From: Macrolepiota albuminosa
Taxonomy: Eukaryota > Basidiomycota > Agaricomycetes > Agaricales > Agaricaceae
Length of the DNA stretch: 64,000 nt
Assembly (NCBI GenBank): GCA_027475525.1
Contig: JAMWFC010000032.1
Coordinates: 744,001 to 808,000, forward strand
Reading direction: 5' to 3'
Position 1 is the stretch's first letter. Each line of letters opens with the position of its first letter. The translations under genes were made by a program, and so were the position numbers. This document shows positions 53,891-64,000 of the stretch, piece after piece. A model generated the notes under the pieces. It saw only the letters and a list, made by a program, of their open reading frames with translations, did not search any database and was not told the origin of the DNA.

Positions 53891-54193
53891 TCAAGGGCAG
53901 CGGCTCATGCTCACCTTATCCTTGGCCCAGTCAATCTCAGGATTGTGGCCATGCAGCCAGGAGAACCCAAGTATCATGTCCTGCTTTCCTAGGCTGGTGA
54001 CTGCAAAGACTGCATGCTCAGAATGAGTCTGATAACAAAGAACTAAATCCACCACTGAGTGGATGGATCCAGCTTCATTGAGCATACTGTTAATGTTATA
54101 GACCAGAATAGGGTGAGAGAGGGGACAGGTAGTGAGCTGGTATTGTTCCACATAATGGGTGTCAAGGAAGAGTCCAGTAGCGCCACTGTCCAA
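53891..54193 (-). pseudogene. Element A protease
   Basis: LLDSGATGLFLD (DSG catalytic triplet) and MILGFSWLHGHNPEIDW. A TGA lies shortly upstream (QQT*NVIALLDSG). Confidence 0.8.
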
Positions 54194-55010
54194 GAGAGCT
54201 ATGACATTTCAAGTCTGCTGAGTGTCAGTTGTCTCAATCTCCACATTCAGATGCAGAGAGTTGGGAGAGGGAGTAGAGGCAACAACATAGCAACAAGGAA
54301 GGCACTGTTCCCAAGCTGGGACATGTGGTCATCAGACAGGAGAAGGAGGAGAGGAGGTCTTAGCTGAGGCTTGGACCAAGGGGGTATTTTGTACATTGGA
54401 GGAGGTGCTTACAGTTTCAGTCAGAGAATCAGGAACAGGGAGCGATACATTAGAAGATTCTACTGATTGACATGTAAACTGATTAGCATCAGGCAGTGGA
54501 GGCATACAACTCATCCATTGCTCTATTGAAAACCCTCCTCTGCAGAACCAAAGGACCTATCCAATGGTTCTGCTACAGCTTTCACAGGACCCAAGGACCC
54601 ATCCAAAGGTTCTGCTTCCATCTGTACATCTGGGGAGGGGTTTCCTCAAATGTCTCAGGCAGCAAGGAGCTGGAGAAGGAGCTCTTCCTGCTCTAAAGCT
54701 GAGAAATAGCACACCTCCAACCCCTGGGGACAATACTGAGTAAAGTGACCAGGCTTTCCACAGCGATGGCAGAGGAGAGGAAGGGAGGAACATTGACAAG
54801 AGGCATCAACATCCATAGGTACTCCAAAAGAAAGGGGATGTGCTGCAGGTACCTGAGCTGGGGGTGGAGCGTGAAATGGAAGAAAGGGAGGGCTGGATGG
54901 GATGATGAGCAGAAAAAGATGCCTGTGAGGTGGAGCTCACATTGTAACTCCATGAGCTGCCACTGATCACATGCTACCTGATACCAGGTCTCAATACTTG
55001 TGTCATCAGG
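54194..55010 (-). pseudogene. Element A Gag C-terminal part with zinc knuckle
   Basis: CHRCGKPGHFTQYC (C-x2-C-x4-H-x4-C) at about 54,730-54,780, in a frame different from that open at the end of gag, so at least one frameshift lies between them. Confidence 0.65.
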
Positions 55011-55769
55011 TCATCCCTCAGCCATGCTGTTGATCTGGTCCATGAAAGAGGGAAGAAGGCCATCTCGGAAGGTGAGACAGAGCTGAAGACCATCTGGATA
55101 ACAGGCCTGTTCAGCAAGAGCTCTGAAGGAGTCAATGTACTCATCTAGGGTCCGCTTCCCCTGCCCATATTGATGAGGATCTTGGAGAGTGAGGGCTGCC
55201 ACCTTAGCAGGGTCCAAGGGGAAGAACTCTGTCTGAAACTCCTTCTCAAACTGATCCCAACTTCCAAAACTCTCCACTCCTCCAGGGCATCGAAAGACTT
55301 GTAGTGTGTATGTTGAAGCTCGCCCAGACTTCATATAAGAAAGAACCCAAGCGATCTTGAGAGCATCAGAGGGAAACGCCTCACCACTGAGCTGAATATA
55401 GGTGATGCAGGACTGCAGGAAACGCTCGCCTATCACTTGGTCACCATTGAATGCGTCTGGGAGTGCTGGGCGAGGAAGATTGGCATGAACTGGAGGGGAG
55501 GCCCCAAAGCGAGGGACTGGGGGTGTGCCAGCCCTAACTGGAGGTGCCTGGAGAGGGGTAGGAGTGAGAGGGAGGCGCTCTAAGAGGGCCTGAAGGGAAT
55601 GGGAGATGGTGTCTGTGGCCTGATGTAATCCAGCAAGTTCGGTGGTGTGGAGGGTGAGGGAAGCTTGAGTAGTCTGCACCTGAGTCTCCAGAGCAAGCAA
55701 GTGACCCCAGGCATCATCCTGAGGGGCAGAAGCATCCAAGAGAGTGTCTGAGGGGGCTGGTTGGGTCAT
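55011..55769 (-). pseudogene. Element A Gag capsid part (252 aa)
   Basis: MTQPAPSDTLLDASAPQDD, a coiled segment (ALETQVQTTQASLTLHTTEL), a Pro-rich linker, then a Ty3-type capsid: RFLQSCITYIQLSGEAFPSD, ALKIAWVLSYMKSG, FEKEFQTEFFPLDPA, RTLDEYIDSFRALAEQACYP, LCLTFRDGLLPSFM. Ends in TGA with the same frame open beyond it. Confidence 0.85.
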
Positions 55770-55865
55770 AGAAGCAACAGAGGGGCAGGGAGTAATCCAG
55801 TGGGGAAGTGACCTAAAGGGGCAAGAGAGGGCTCAAGCAGGCTGAAGGGGGCTCTCAGACCAAAA

Positions 55866-55957
55866 TGTAGAGACTTGTTCTGCTGTAAGAGTGACCTCTA
55901 GAGGCTGTGGCTCAGTCAAACAGCTGGCAGAGGGAGATCCAAAGTGTATTAGAATAT
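55866..55957 (-). repeat. Element A right LTR (5'), truncated by element D
   Basis: TGTAGAGACTT...TTAGAATAT matches the left LTR, then gives way at 55958 to the LTR of D. The AATAT at 55953-55957 should recur after D's other end, outside this window. Confidence 0.75.
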
Positions 55958-56131
55958 TGTAACCTGAGGTTACGAGCTAGAACTATCTTGTGTGTCCCAC
56001 ACAGTGCTAAATCAGACCGCAGTATCAGATTTGACTAGAACTAGAGTGAATACAAGATGTTAAGCTTATGTAATACTCTACTGAAGGATTATAGCATCGT
56101 TGACGCTGGTAACAAGTGTGAGTCCGTTACA
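55958..56131 (-). repeat. Element D 3' LTR
   Basis: 174 bp. Its AACAAGTGTGA...GTTACATACCC end resembles the same part of element E's LTR. Confidence 0.8.
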
Positions 56132-56475
56132 TACCCCCCAATGAGACCGAATACTCAGTCTTAAGAAGGGAGGTGGAGTGAAATGAAAGATGCATGATAG
56201 TGCAAGCAACAGAGTAGCACGCATATCGCGTTGCTGCAAAACGTTAGCATTATTCACATAGTAGGTGTGGCATTTAGACACAATAGCGGGCAGTCTCTTA
56301 TCAGACGGGTGCACATGGGACGCCAGCGGTGACAAGATATAATTAAAAAAAATAAACAAAACAGGGTGACCCCTCCCCTGGGTCCGCTGTATCTACATGC
56401 TACCCTGGAGTGCATATCAGCTGAAAGGTTTTGAGTGAAGTACTCGGAGGGACCTACACAACAAAAAACATGGGT
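56132..56475. other. Element D untranslated region between ORF3 and LTR
   Basis: 344 nt, no ORF. Starts with the polypurine tract complement TACCCCCCAATGAG. Confidence 0.6.
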
Positions 56476-59349
56476 CTAGGACCTGGATGTTGATGCTCCC
56501 ACAACTGTGCCCGTCTCAGTGACCATTGACTCCTCCTCCAGTACGATGTTAATCGCAGGAGGGGGAGGCGCCAATTCCATCCTCGGTGGGGTTATAGGCC
56601 CCTCGACTGCAGGCGTGTCTACCACCATAGACTCTGTTAGTGTGATGTTAATCGCTGAAGCAATGGTGGGTAGTGTACCATGCGCTGCCATGCATTTTAG
56701 GAGATTGACCCGGTTCAGGTCCATGCCAATCAGATAGTAGAGGCCATTGGCCTCAGGGTTTTCTGGGAGATTGCTCTCCTCATGGTGCTTGAACATAAGA
56801 CAATAGTGGTTGTCTTTGGTCATCTCCCACCATCCATCCCATTGCAGGATTGCAGCCAGGGTGCCATACTTAAATAGACGCTCCATGCGCTTGTCGTCAA
56901 CCTGTTTGAAGATGTCCATGGACATCATGGGGGAATGGAACTGCTGTTCCAAGAAGACTATGCCATAAGTGTAGGCATGGTCCACTCATTCCAGCGGAAT
57001 CCAGTTGTGTAGAAGGACGCGTAACACGTCATTGTCGGAGAAGTTCTGTGCCTGGTTGTCGGGCACATGAACTTGGTGAATTTTAAGCTTTGGCCCATGT
57101 TGGGGCTCAAATGGTTGCTCGGGGAACATGGCGTCATACAAGGCAATTGCCTCTTGATACAGCCCTGGACAGGCCATGACAAGGGTCATGCGCCACACGA
57201 TCACAGGCTTGGCCGTGCTGTTAGCGCATAGAGCTCGACATAAGGCAAACCCAAAGAGGGTCCGCCAGTGTATGTGGTAGGCATGATCCACCGTGATGCC
57301 CTGATATGTATTCTCCAGTCCGGGTCGACCAAAGACCAGCGCGTACTGCGCCAGCTGGTCTAAGTCAAACGGTGTGGCTGGATCTTGAGCGCGCATTACG
57401 TGCAGCACCATGGAACCATCATCTTTCATGTGCAAAAAGCACCCCGGGATGTGTCGTCACTCGACAAGAGCAAGGTCGTCAGGGCCTTGCACTGGGTTGA
57501 TGAGGTCCTGGTACTGAGGCTCCTTCATCAGGAGCTGCATGGTTTGGTCATGCAGAGCCTCAACTGTTTGCTGTGCAAACATCTGAAGCTCTGTGATCAA
57601 CATGTATGTGACAATTCTGTCACGACGCAGAACGTGAACATTCATATAATATTTATAGAGCCAGTCCAGCTCTAGCGGAGTGCAGGGAAGGCCACACAGG
57701 GCGTGCTTGTACACAATCGTACCTGGGATGTGGGCATGCTTGCCAGAGGAATACTCATATGACGCCGCTCTATTGGTGTCAGCTCCCATCAGCACCGCAT
57801 TTGTGGCATACAAATAATAGGTGCAATGGCTGAGTGCTCCTCTAAAGCACAAATTCATTCGCTCGATATCGAGCGGCCCCCACACCTTCACCCCCAAGCC
57901 ATCAGGAATCCTCCCTGAGAACTCATCCTCAGCCCTATATTTCAGGGCCTGTAGCTCCTTGGCACGGTTCACCTTCTTCTTTGTGATGCGCTTATTGCAC
58001 GATACTCGTTGGAATTGGTCCGCTGCCAATTCCCCCTCCTCCCTGTCCTCCTCCTGCTCCAAGCTCAACTCTCCATAGTCGCTCTCGTCGGACAAGGATG
58101 CTACTGGCGCTTTGCCTTTTCCAGGCACAGGTTTTCCTCTCGAGGTTGCCACCAGACCATCATATTGCTCCGGTGTGTGGGGATCTGGGGTCAAGACGAC
58201 TACGGGGTAGTGTTCTGGCGGGGCCGGTACAAACACCAGCAACATGAAGAGCATCTGGACTTCTCCCACTCATGCGGGAATGCCAGCAGGGAAGACTATA
58301 ACCTCCAATTTGGAGGCATTGAGAGGTGGCTTGCGGCCACGACGCTGATGAGACGGCCCCGACTTAGTCAGGGCGGATGATTCTAATTGTGGCTGAGCCA
58401 CCAGAGGGGCAGGCACATTTTGCGCCAGAGTTCTCCCTCCAGGCTCAGCGCAAGGGACAACGGTAACGGGCGCTCTTGGCACCACAGTGACGGGTTTGGG
58501 CCCCATAGGTAGAGCCTGAGACGATGCGGGTTCCTGCTGACCCAGAGACAGCCCTGCCAAGGGCTCACTGACTGCAGTCAGTGACTCTGGAGGGGCCTGA
58601 TGGGCCGGAGCAGGCAACTGCAATGACAATGCAACAGGCTGAACAGGCAGCTCAGGATGTGCCAATTGCGCAGCCAGTGGCATCCTGGCCCATGGAGGGT
58701 CGATCGCTCGAGTGGGCTGATACTTGGCCCTCTTGACCTTGGCGGTCAGTTCCTCAAAAGAAGACACTTTGCGCTTAAACGCACGTTTGATCAGCTCCAG
58801 CACTGTTATGCGCTGCCTCTTCATCAGCTTGATCTGATCAAGCAAGCCCTCCATCACCATTATGGCCAAACTGTCCTGTAGAAAGGACGCAGTTGCAGGG
58901 ACTGGCTGTCCCACTGCTTCCAACCTACTCAGGAGTATGTCTGGCACCGACAACTTCTGCGCTTGTGGCGCAGGTTCAACATACAATTTGACCATGGGCC
59001 GATGTGCCCATGGTACTGATGGCAGCCCTGTCACCGCACCCACATACGTCGGTCTCGACACACCTGAGCGCAACAACGGTTCCTGGTAGTAGCGCTCGTG
59101 GCACATGCTGTCCTCTGGGCGCTCATAGCACCCTTTGTCGTCAACATCCATCTCCTGCAAATGATAAGGAGTTTGATACAGAAGCGGCTTCTTATGGCCT
59201 GGGTAGGCCATGCTCTCTGACTGATATTGGCTCACTGCCGGATATGGCGGCTGCCTCTGGTACTGACTAATAGGTGTATTTGGGGGTCTCCCCCCTCCAC
59301 TAGAGCCTTGCAGGCTCTGATCATTCTTTTGCGGCCCCCAATAGGCCAT
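56476..59349 (-). pseudogene. Element D ORF3 (958 codons), homologue of element B ORF3
   Basis: One continuous frame from MAYWGPQKNDQSLQG (59349) with three in-frame TGA codons (58270, 57457, 56986). The last reads WIPLE*VDHAYTYG where B has SWADHAYTYG. The N-terminus is Gln/Pro/Tyr-rich and shorter than in B. The middle has a basic helical region. The conserved C-terminal domain has GRIPDGLGVKVWG, HIHWRTLFGFALCRAL, LRVLLHNWIPLE, HAYTYGIVFLEQQF and LQWDGWWEM. No membrane or signal segment. Function unknown. Confidence 0.75.
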
Positions 59350-59510
59350 TTCAAAGCAACACGTCAGCTACATGTATTGGGACTGAGGAAAGAGAAAAAA
59401 AAACAATCTCCCAACTCCACCAGTGGTGTAAACAACCACACATACATGCCACCCAGTCAATCACTGGCTATCAAAGTGGACTTTGTCCACATTCCACCAC
59501 CCTACGTGCG

Positions 59511-60728
59511 TTATGTGTGTTTTGCTAGTTGTTGAGGGTGTTTCACATCCTGCAATTCTAGATACCTGTCCATTGCTGCAAGGTCTTTGCAGTTCACTAG
59601 CGGTTCCCAGGTTGTATCACCTAAGCTCCACCTTACCTCGAATTCAAGGTTTTCCTTTGTCCACCTATGACCTATGATGTCATCTACAAACCATTCCTGG
59701 TCATTACCAGTTCCAAAATCATATGGCTCTGGAGTTGTGCGATTAGGAAAGAGCGCATCACTACTGGCCTTATACGGTTGCAACAGCGACACATGAAACT
59801 TGGGAACTATCCTGTGCGCTTGCAGCACATGGGGTAGGTCCAGCACGTAGTTGGACGTGCTCAGCTCGGCCTCAAGGACCCTATATGGTCCAATCCACTT
59901 TGGACACAGCTTACTTGCCCTGCCTTTCAGCAGGTTCAAGTTCTTTGTCGAGAGGTACACTAGATTTCCTTTCTTGATGTCCAGCTCATCACGTCTGCGA
60001 TTATTCACATGTTTGGTCTGCCATACGCGCAATTCTATAATCGCATCATGGGCATCTGCCAAGTTCCCTAGTGCATTGCACGCAAACTGCTTTACTCCCA
60101 CATGGATAGCTTCGTCAGTACAAAGTTCACAAATCATGGATGGCATGTAGCCATTGTTGAGTTCAAAGGGTGAAAACCCTGTGGTTTCCAATATGCTCAC
60201 ATTTATTGCAAATTCCACAAGTGGACATCTATCCACCCAGTCCTTCTGATCAGGACATACAAACGCTCGCAGTATTTGTGCAATATTTCTATTTGCACGT
60301 TCTGTTTGACCATCTGTTTGTGGATGAAATGACGTCGACATGAACAACTTTGCTCTGAGCAGTTTGTGCAGCTCTTTCCACCATTTGGAAGTGAACTTAG
60401 CATCTCGATTGCTTATGATCGAACTTGGCAATCCATGGAGATGCACTATCTCCTTGAGATAGATCCACGACAAATCTGACGCTGTCATGGTGGTTCTCAC
60501 CGGAATGAGATGGACCATACTGGTCATTCTGCAGATCACTATTCAGAGGTAGTTAAACCATTTTGACTCGGGAAACGGACCTATAAAATCCATCCTGATC
60601 AAATCCCAGGGTTTGACCAGTATAGGCAGCAAATGAAGCTTCCCCAGTGGCTTTAATGTCAATACTTTCAACTGTTGATATAGCTCACATGTTGGGCAAA
60701 ATTGGCTCGTTTCTTTGGCCATTTGCGG
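59511..60728 (-). pseudogene. Element D integrase core and chromodomain
   Basis: MDFIGPFPES (first D), IISNRDAKF (second D of the DDE triad), HPQTDGQTERANRN (E), then KLCPKWIGPYRVLEAEL. The chromodomain is EWFVDDIIGHRWTKENLEFE followed by VRWSLGDTTWEP. Two stops near 60,540 and 60,729 (W*PQMAKE and L*IVICRM) are TGG-to-TAG type changes. Confidence 0.87.
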
Positions 60729-61616
60729 CTACCAGTACCAGCGTCGCACATAGTCCAGCGTTTTCTGAGTTTTGAAGTGGCCCACTACTCTATGGGCCTG
60801 GTCCAGGATAGTTGTGATTAACGACCTCTCCCGGGGAATGCAGATGACTTTGGACCCCATGGGTCTGGTAAGGTAGACAAGCTGCTGCTCCACCCTGAAG
60901 CATGGATGCGCTTGGATATTGTTCAGAATCTCTAAGAAGAGATTATCATCCTTGTATCCCTGCTGGATACGTGTGTGGAATTGCACATTGCCTAAGTCAG
61001 CCAGTGCAAGGTTATGGTCCTGTAACTCCAGCACCTGCTGGAGCATCATATCAGTACCTCTCAGAGGCACCCCTTGCCTCGTCTCTTCACTTGGCTGAGG
61101 GACCTCATGCTCCACCAGCACCTGGGCCTCGATATCGCAAGCTTCTTGCTGTTTGTGCAGTTGCTTACTGCGATGTGTTTCCTGTGCACGCATGGCACGT
61201 AGCTTGACCCTATGTTCCTTGATCTCATGGAACCAATGCAGGGGCAAGTCTTCGCCCTCTGGGTCAATACGTTTGTCTGCCTGGACATAGTCATGCGCAT
61301 CATAGACATCATCTCGGGTATCACTCTCGAAATATTGAGATAGACAATCCACGACTTTGTTCAATTCACCTTTTACATAGGTGATGTCGAACTGGTACCG
61401 CGACATGTAGTCAATCCAGCAACGTTGTCGCGGAGACAAGTGCACCTGAGTCTTGAAAAACTCTAGTGCTTTGTGATCCGTAATGATGTGGATCTTGTAT
61501 CCCATCAGTTTATCCTCCCATTTTAGAAGGGCTTCCAGGATCATGAGTGTTTCTAACTCGTGTACAGCATAATTCTGCTGGGCAGCAGTGAATTTACGGG
61601 ACATAAATCCCGCTGG
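60729..61616 (-). pseudogene. Element D RNase H C-terminal half and integrase zinc region
   Basis: SRKFTAAQQNYAVHELETL, IITDHKALEFFKTQVHL, YVKGELNKVVDCLSQYF, then a charged linker and HRVVGHFKTQKTLDYVRRWY (HH of the integrase zinc site). Confidence 0.85.
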
Positions 61617-62700
61617 TCAGCAAGTCTGCCACATTTTACTTTGGCCAAACATGGCTCCAACCCCAGTCTTTGATGCATCACATATGAGCCATATGGGCTC
61701 ATCGATGCATGGATCAATTGGCCGGATGACTGGCATCTTTGCGCAAATGCGCTTAATCATCTCAAAGCACCGCTGATGCAGCGGTCTCCAGTGAAAAGGG
61801 GACCCATTCTGGGTCATGGCCATAAGTGGCCCTGTGTATGCAGTGATGTCTGGCAAAAAGTTGCCAATATAGTTTACAAGTCTAACAAATCGTTGGATAT
61901 CATTATATGTGCGTGGAGTACGCCACTCTTGAATTTGGTCGAGCTTATCCATGTCCAGGTGAATACCCTTCTTGTCAATGACATGACCGAGACAATCTAT
62001 ACTAGTTGCATACAACTCGCACTTCTTCCATTTGAGATAGAGGCTAGCCTTACGTAGTCGTTCAAATACAACTCATAGGTGCTGCTCATGCTCCTCAATG
62101 GAGTCCGAAAAAATGAATATATCGTCTAAATAGATGTGCATAAACTTTCCAATTACATCTCGGAAGATTGAGGTCATTAACCTCTGAAATGTCGCTGGTG
62201 CATTACAATCACCAATCTGCATGATGTTACTCACAAACGTCTCCATCAGGGATGAGAACAGCGTCTTCGGTATATCCTCTTCACGTATGCAAACCTGTTT
62301 GTATGCGCCTGTTAGGTCGATCTTCGACCTATACTTCGCTGTTGCAACATCTTCACATATGACTTCCTGATCTGGAAGAGGTGTGACATCCTTGACTGTG
62401 TTATCATTGTGCTGTCACACATCCAACACAGTCCTCAACATTCCATCCTTCTTGGGGATACAAAGTAAGGGTGCAGCTTGCACCGCTGGTCGTGGTTCCC
62501 ACCACCTTGCATTTATGTATCTATTCATCTTTTCATGAAGTTGATCCTGTAGTGCTCACGGGCAGCGAGGCAAATGATATTTGTACTGCTTGTTATTGTC
62601 AATGAGGTTAATCTCATGATTAACCTCCCGCCACAGAGGAAGCTCTTCCTTTGTTCTGTTGACAATATCAGCAAACTCCTGTTGCCATTGCTGGCGCAAT
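61617..62700 (-). pseudogene. Element D reverse transcriptase and RNase H N-terminal half
   Basis: EVNHEINLIDNNKQYKYHLP, then RCP*ALQ (TGA where B has RCPRTLQ). Catalytic IYLDDIFIFSD lies at about 62,110-62,145. CLGHVIDKKGIHLDMDKLDQ and WLICDASKTGVGAMFGQ follow. Additional stops at the N-terminal end. Confidence 0.85.
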
Positions 62701-63413
62701 CAAGGGATATCCTCCTCTGTAAGGCTCACAGCCTTACCTTTCCCTTTTGCTACACATGCTATATGCGGCTGAACCTTTGGTTCAAATCGCTCCCATAAGG
62801 CACATATGTGCTCCTCTGTGAGATCTCCTGGATTCAACCTTACAACCGGTTGTTTCCTTGTCATACTCGCCAACAACTGCACGCTTCTCACTTTTATCGA
62901 GAGTCCGTCAAATATAATATCCAATGTTTTGGAAATCTCATCCTCTCATGCGTGACGGTACACTTCTCCCGTCTGGATCGCCTGCACCCTTCCCATAGTC
63001 TGCATCACCATTGACACCACCAACTCATTCCACTCCTGTGGCATTTGTGGGTCATACACCCATTGCACTACTGGCCGAGGCACTGGTCAATCCCTTAGCG
63101 ACCTTGTGCTTCCCACAGTTCCCATCGTACTGTATACCTTGTCTTTGATGAGGTCCTCAACCTTCACTCAAGAGCTAGTTGGCTGACATTCCAGCGACTC
63201 CACTCCGCGTTTACCACGCTCATTCTTGTGCTGTACAGCCTGTTTAGGCTTTCCATTGATACACCCAGTCACATCTGGGTGCTTCCCCTTCTCCAGAGTT
63301 ATTTGAAACTCTTCTTTCGACATTAGTATAGCCAGCAAATCTGCCAGCAGGCTTCTTGGTAGGACCGGTTTGTCCTCCACCTCCTGTACAGTCGCTCTCT
63401 TGCAACCATCTAG
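62701..63413 (-). pseudogene. Element D protease-RT linker
   Basis: Includes KPVLPRSLLADLLAILMSKE, a segment YDPQMPQEWNELV shared with B (19,840-19,880), and the lead-in to RT. Stops at several points, but the frame matches protease, unlike element B. Confidence 0.7.
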
Positions 63414-64000
63414 TCAGTTGTGTTCATCACACCACTTTTCAGTTGCGTGATAGCACCTCAGACGACCATCTGTGTTGTTCAACACGACTTTCTCTGCCTT
63501 CAAAGACGTACCATTTACAACGACCATGTTGTTTACAAAGTCCAAGGACACCTTGTTCTTATGCATAAACGGCATACCAATGATCATGTTGTAGCGATCA
63601 AAATTTGCTATATTTACATATTCCTTAGTCAACGTCCCTGATGTCTTTATTCTAACTTCAGCGCCAAACTGCACCATGGCGCGACTCCCTACAGTCCCTA
63701 GCTGGAGCATCAATGGCTCCTCCAGTCCATGAACGTGAATTGTGTTGATGTGAGCAAACTGGGGTGTAATGCCCATAGTAGTACTTCCTGAGTCCCACAG
63801 CGTCCATGCTGGATGTCCGTTGACATCAACATACATGACCAGGCACTCCTTCTCCTCAGGAGTATAGCGTGGCCGCTGCAACTTATTAGTTGCCTTCTGC
63901 AGGGTTACGTGTCTCATTTGGATGTGCTGATCTCCACGGCACTCAGTCAGTGCAAACAGGTGTTCCTCCTCGTCATCACAAGCATAATAGTCGCTGTTGT
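63414..64000 (-). pseudogene. Element D protease and end of Gag
   Basis: KECLVMYVDVNGHPAWTLWD then WDSGSTTMGITPQF (catalytic DSGS) and RYNMIIGMPFMHKNKV. The right end (63918-64000) is acidic (ACDDEEEHLF), like the Gag tail of element B, and runs off the window. Confidence 0.85.

Larger units (their letters stand above)
49717..55957 (-). mobile_element. Element A: decayed chromovirus, interrupted at both LTRs
   Basis: Minus-strand order: gag (55.8-55.0 kb), zinc knuckle, protease, RT, RNase H, integrase, chromodomain (50.6 kb), then a polypurine tract AGAGGGGGAGTGA next to the left LTR. The primer-binding site TGGTCTGAGAGCCCC (55848-55862) lies 3 nt from TGTAGAGACTT, fixing the right LTR start at 55866. 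That LTR is cut at 55957 by element D. The left LTR (about 49717/49735-50527) holds a solo LTR of another family. There is no ORF3, unlike B and D. Confidence 0.85.
55958..64000 (-). mobile_element. Element D: chromovirus related to B, with ORF3; 5' part beyond the window
   Basis: A 174-bp LTR (55958-56131, TGTAACCTGAGG...GTCCGTTACA) is followed on the minus strand by a polypurine tract (TTGGGGGGTA). Going right on the minus strand come ORF3, chromodomain/integrase, RNase H, RT, protease and the end of gag at the window edge. Gene order, motifs and ORF3 match element B. Stops are nearly all TGA or TAG at Arg/Trp positions. Confidence 0.87.

Overview
The window looks like nuclear DNA of a mushroom-forming basidiomycete (Agaricomycete). 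Host genes have short GT-AG introns of about 50-65 nt. A methionine-pathway enzyme, an ankyrin protein, a charged coiled-coil protein and a kinase-like protein share the space with fungal chromovirus LTR retrotransposons, DIRS/Ngaro-like tyrosine-recombinase retroelement fragments and a Helitron.

Layout. 1-14.6 kb is host-gene territory: the C-terminal part of O-acetylhomoserine sulfhydrylase (+), an ankyrin-repeat protein (-), a multi-exon coiled-coil protein (+), a fragment of a single-pass membrane protein (-), a SINE-like retroposon with a 42-nt poly-A tail and 15-bp target duplication, a decayed Gag-like retroelement gene (-), a kinase-like gene (+) and a DIRS-like reverse transcriptase remnant (-).

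14.6-39.6 kb is one three-level nested insertion, each level supported by target-site duplications (TSDs). Element E is an old, non-coding LTR element (14633-39560, TSD ttttg). It holds element B, a chromovirus (15888-38927, TSD atggg). B's reverse transcriptase is split by element C, a Ty3/Gypsy element with 943-bp LTRs (20272-31561, TSD gcgg). C carries, on its antisense strand, an intact six-exon gene for a protein with a six-cysteine zinc-cluster motif. B carries a third large ORF between integrase and 3' LTR, with no recognised function.

39.6-49.7 kb holds a solo LTR with perfect TSD and a Helitron Rep/helicase gene (-, at least five exons). The Helitron gene is preceded by a ladder of tandemly duplicated micro-exon/intron units and flanked by AT-rich repeats. 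49.7-56 kb is element A, a decayed chromovirus (-). Its left LTR carries another solo LTR and its right LTR is interrupted by element D (55958 to beyond the window, -). D is a relative of B and carries a diverged copy of the same third ORF.

Two effects shape every reading frame. First, 17 sites carry a direct duplication with exactly the same 77-nt offset although the sequences are unrelated. This is most simply an assembly artefact (unmerged k=77 contig overlaps), and removing one copy restores frames. Second, almost all premature stops in the retroelements are TGA at codons where the related element has Arg or where Arg/Trp is expected, consistent with C-to-T decay of methylated DNA. All identifications come from reading the sequence; no database search was run.
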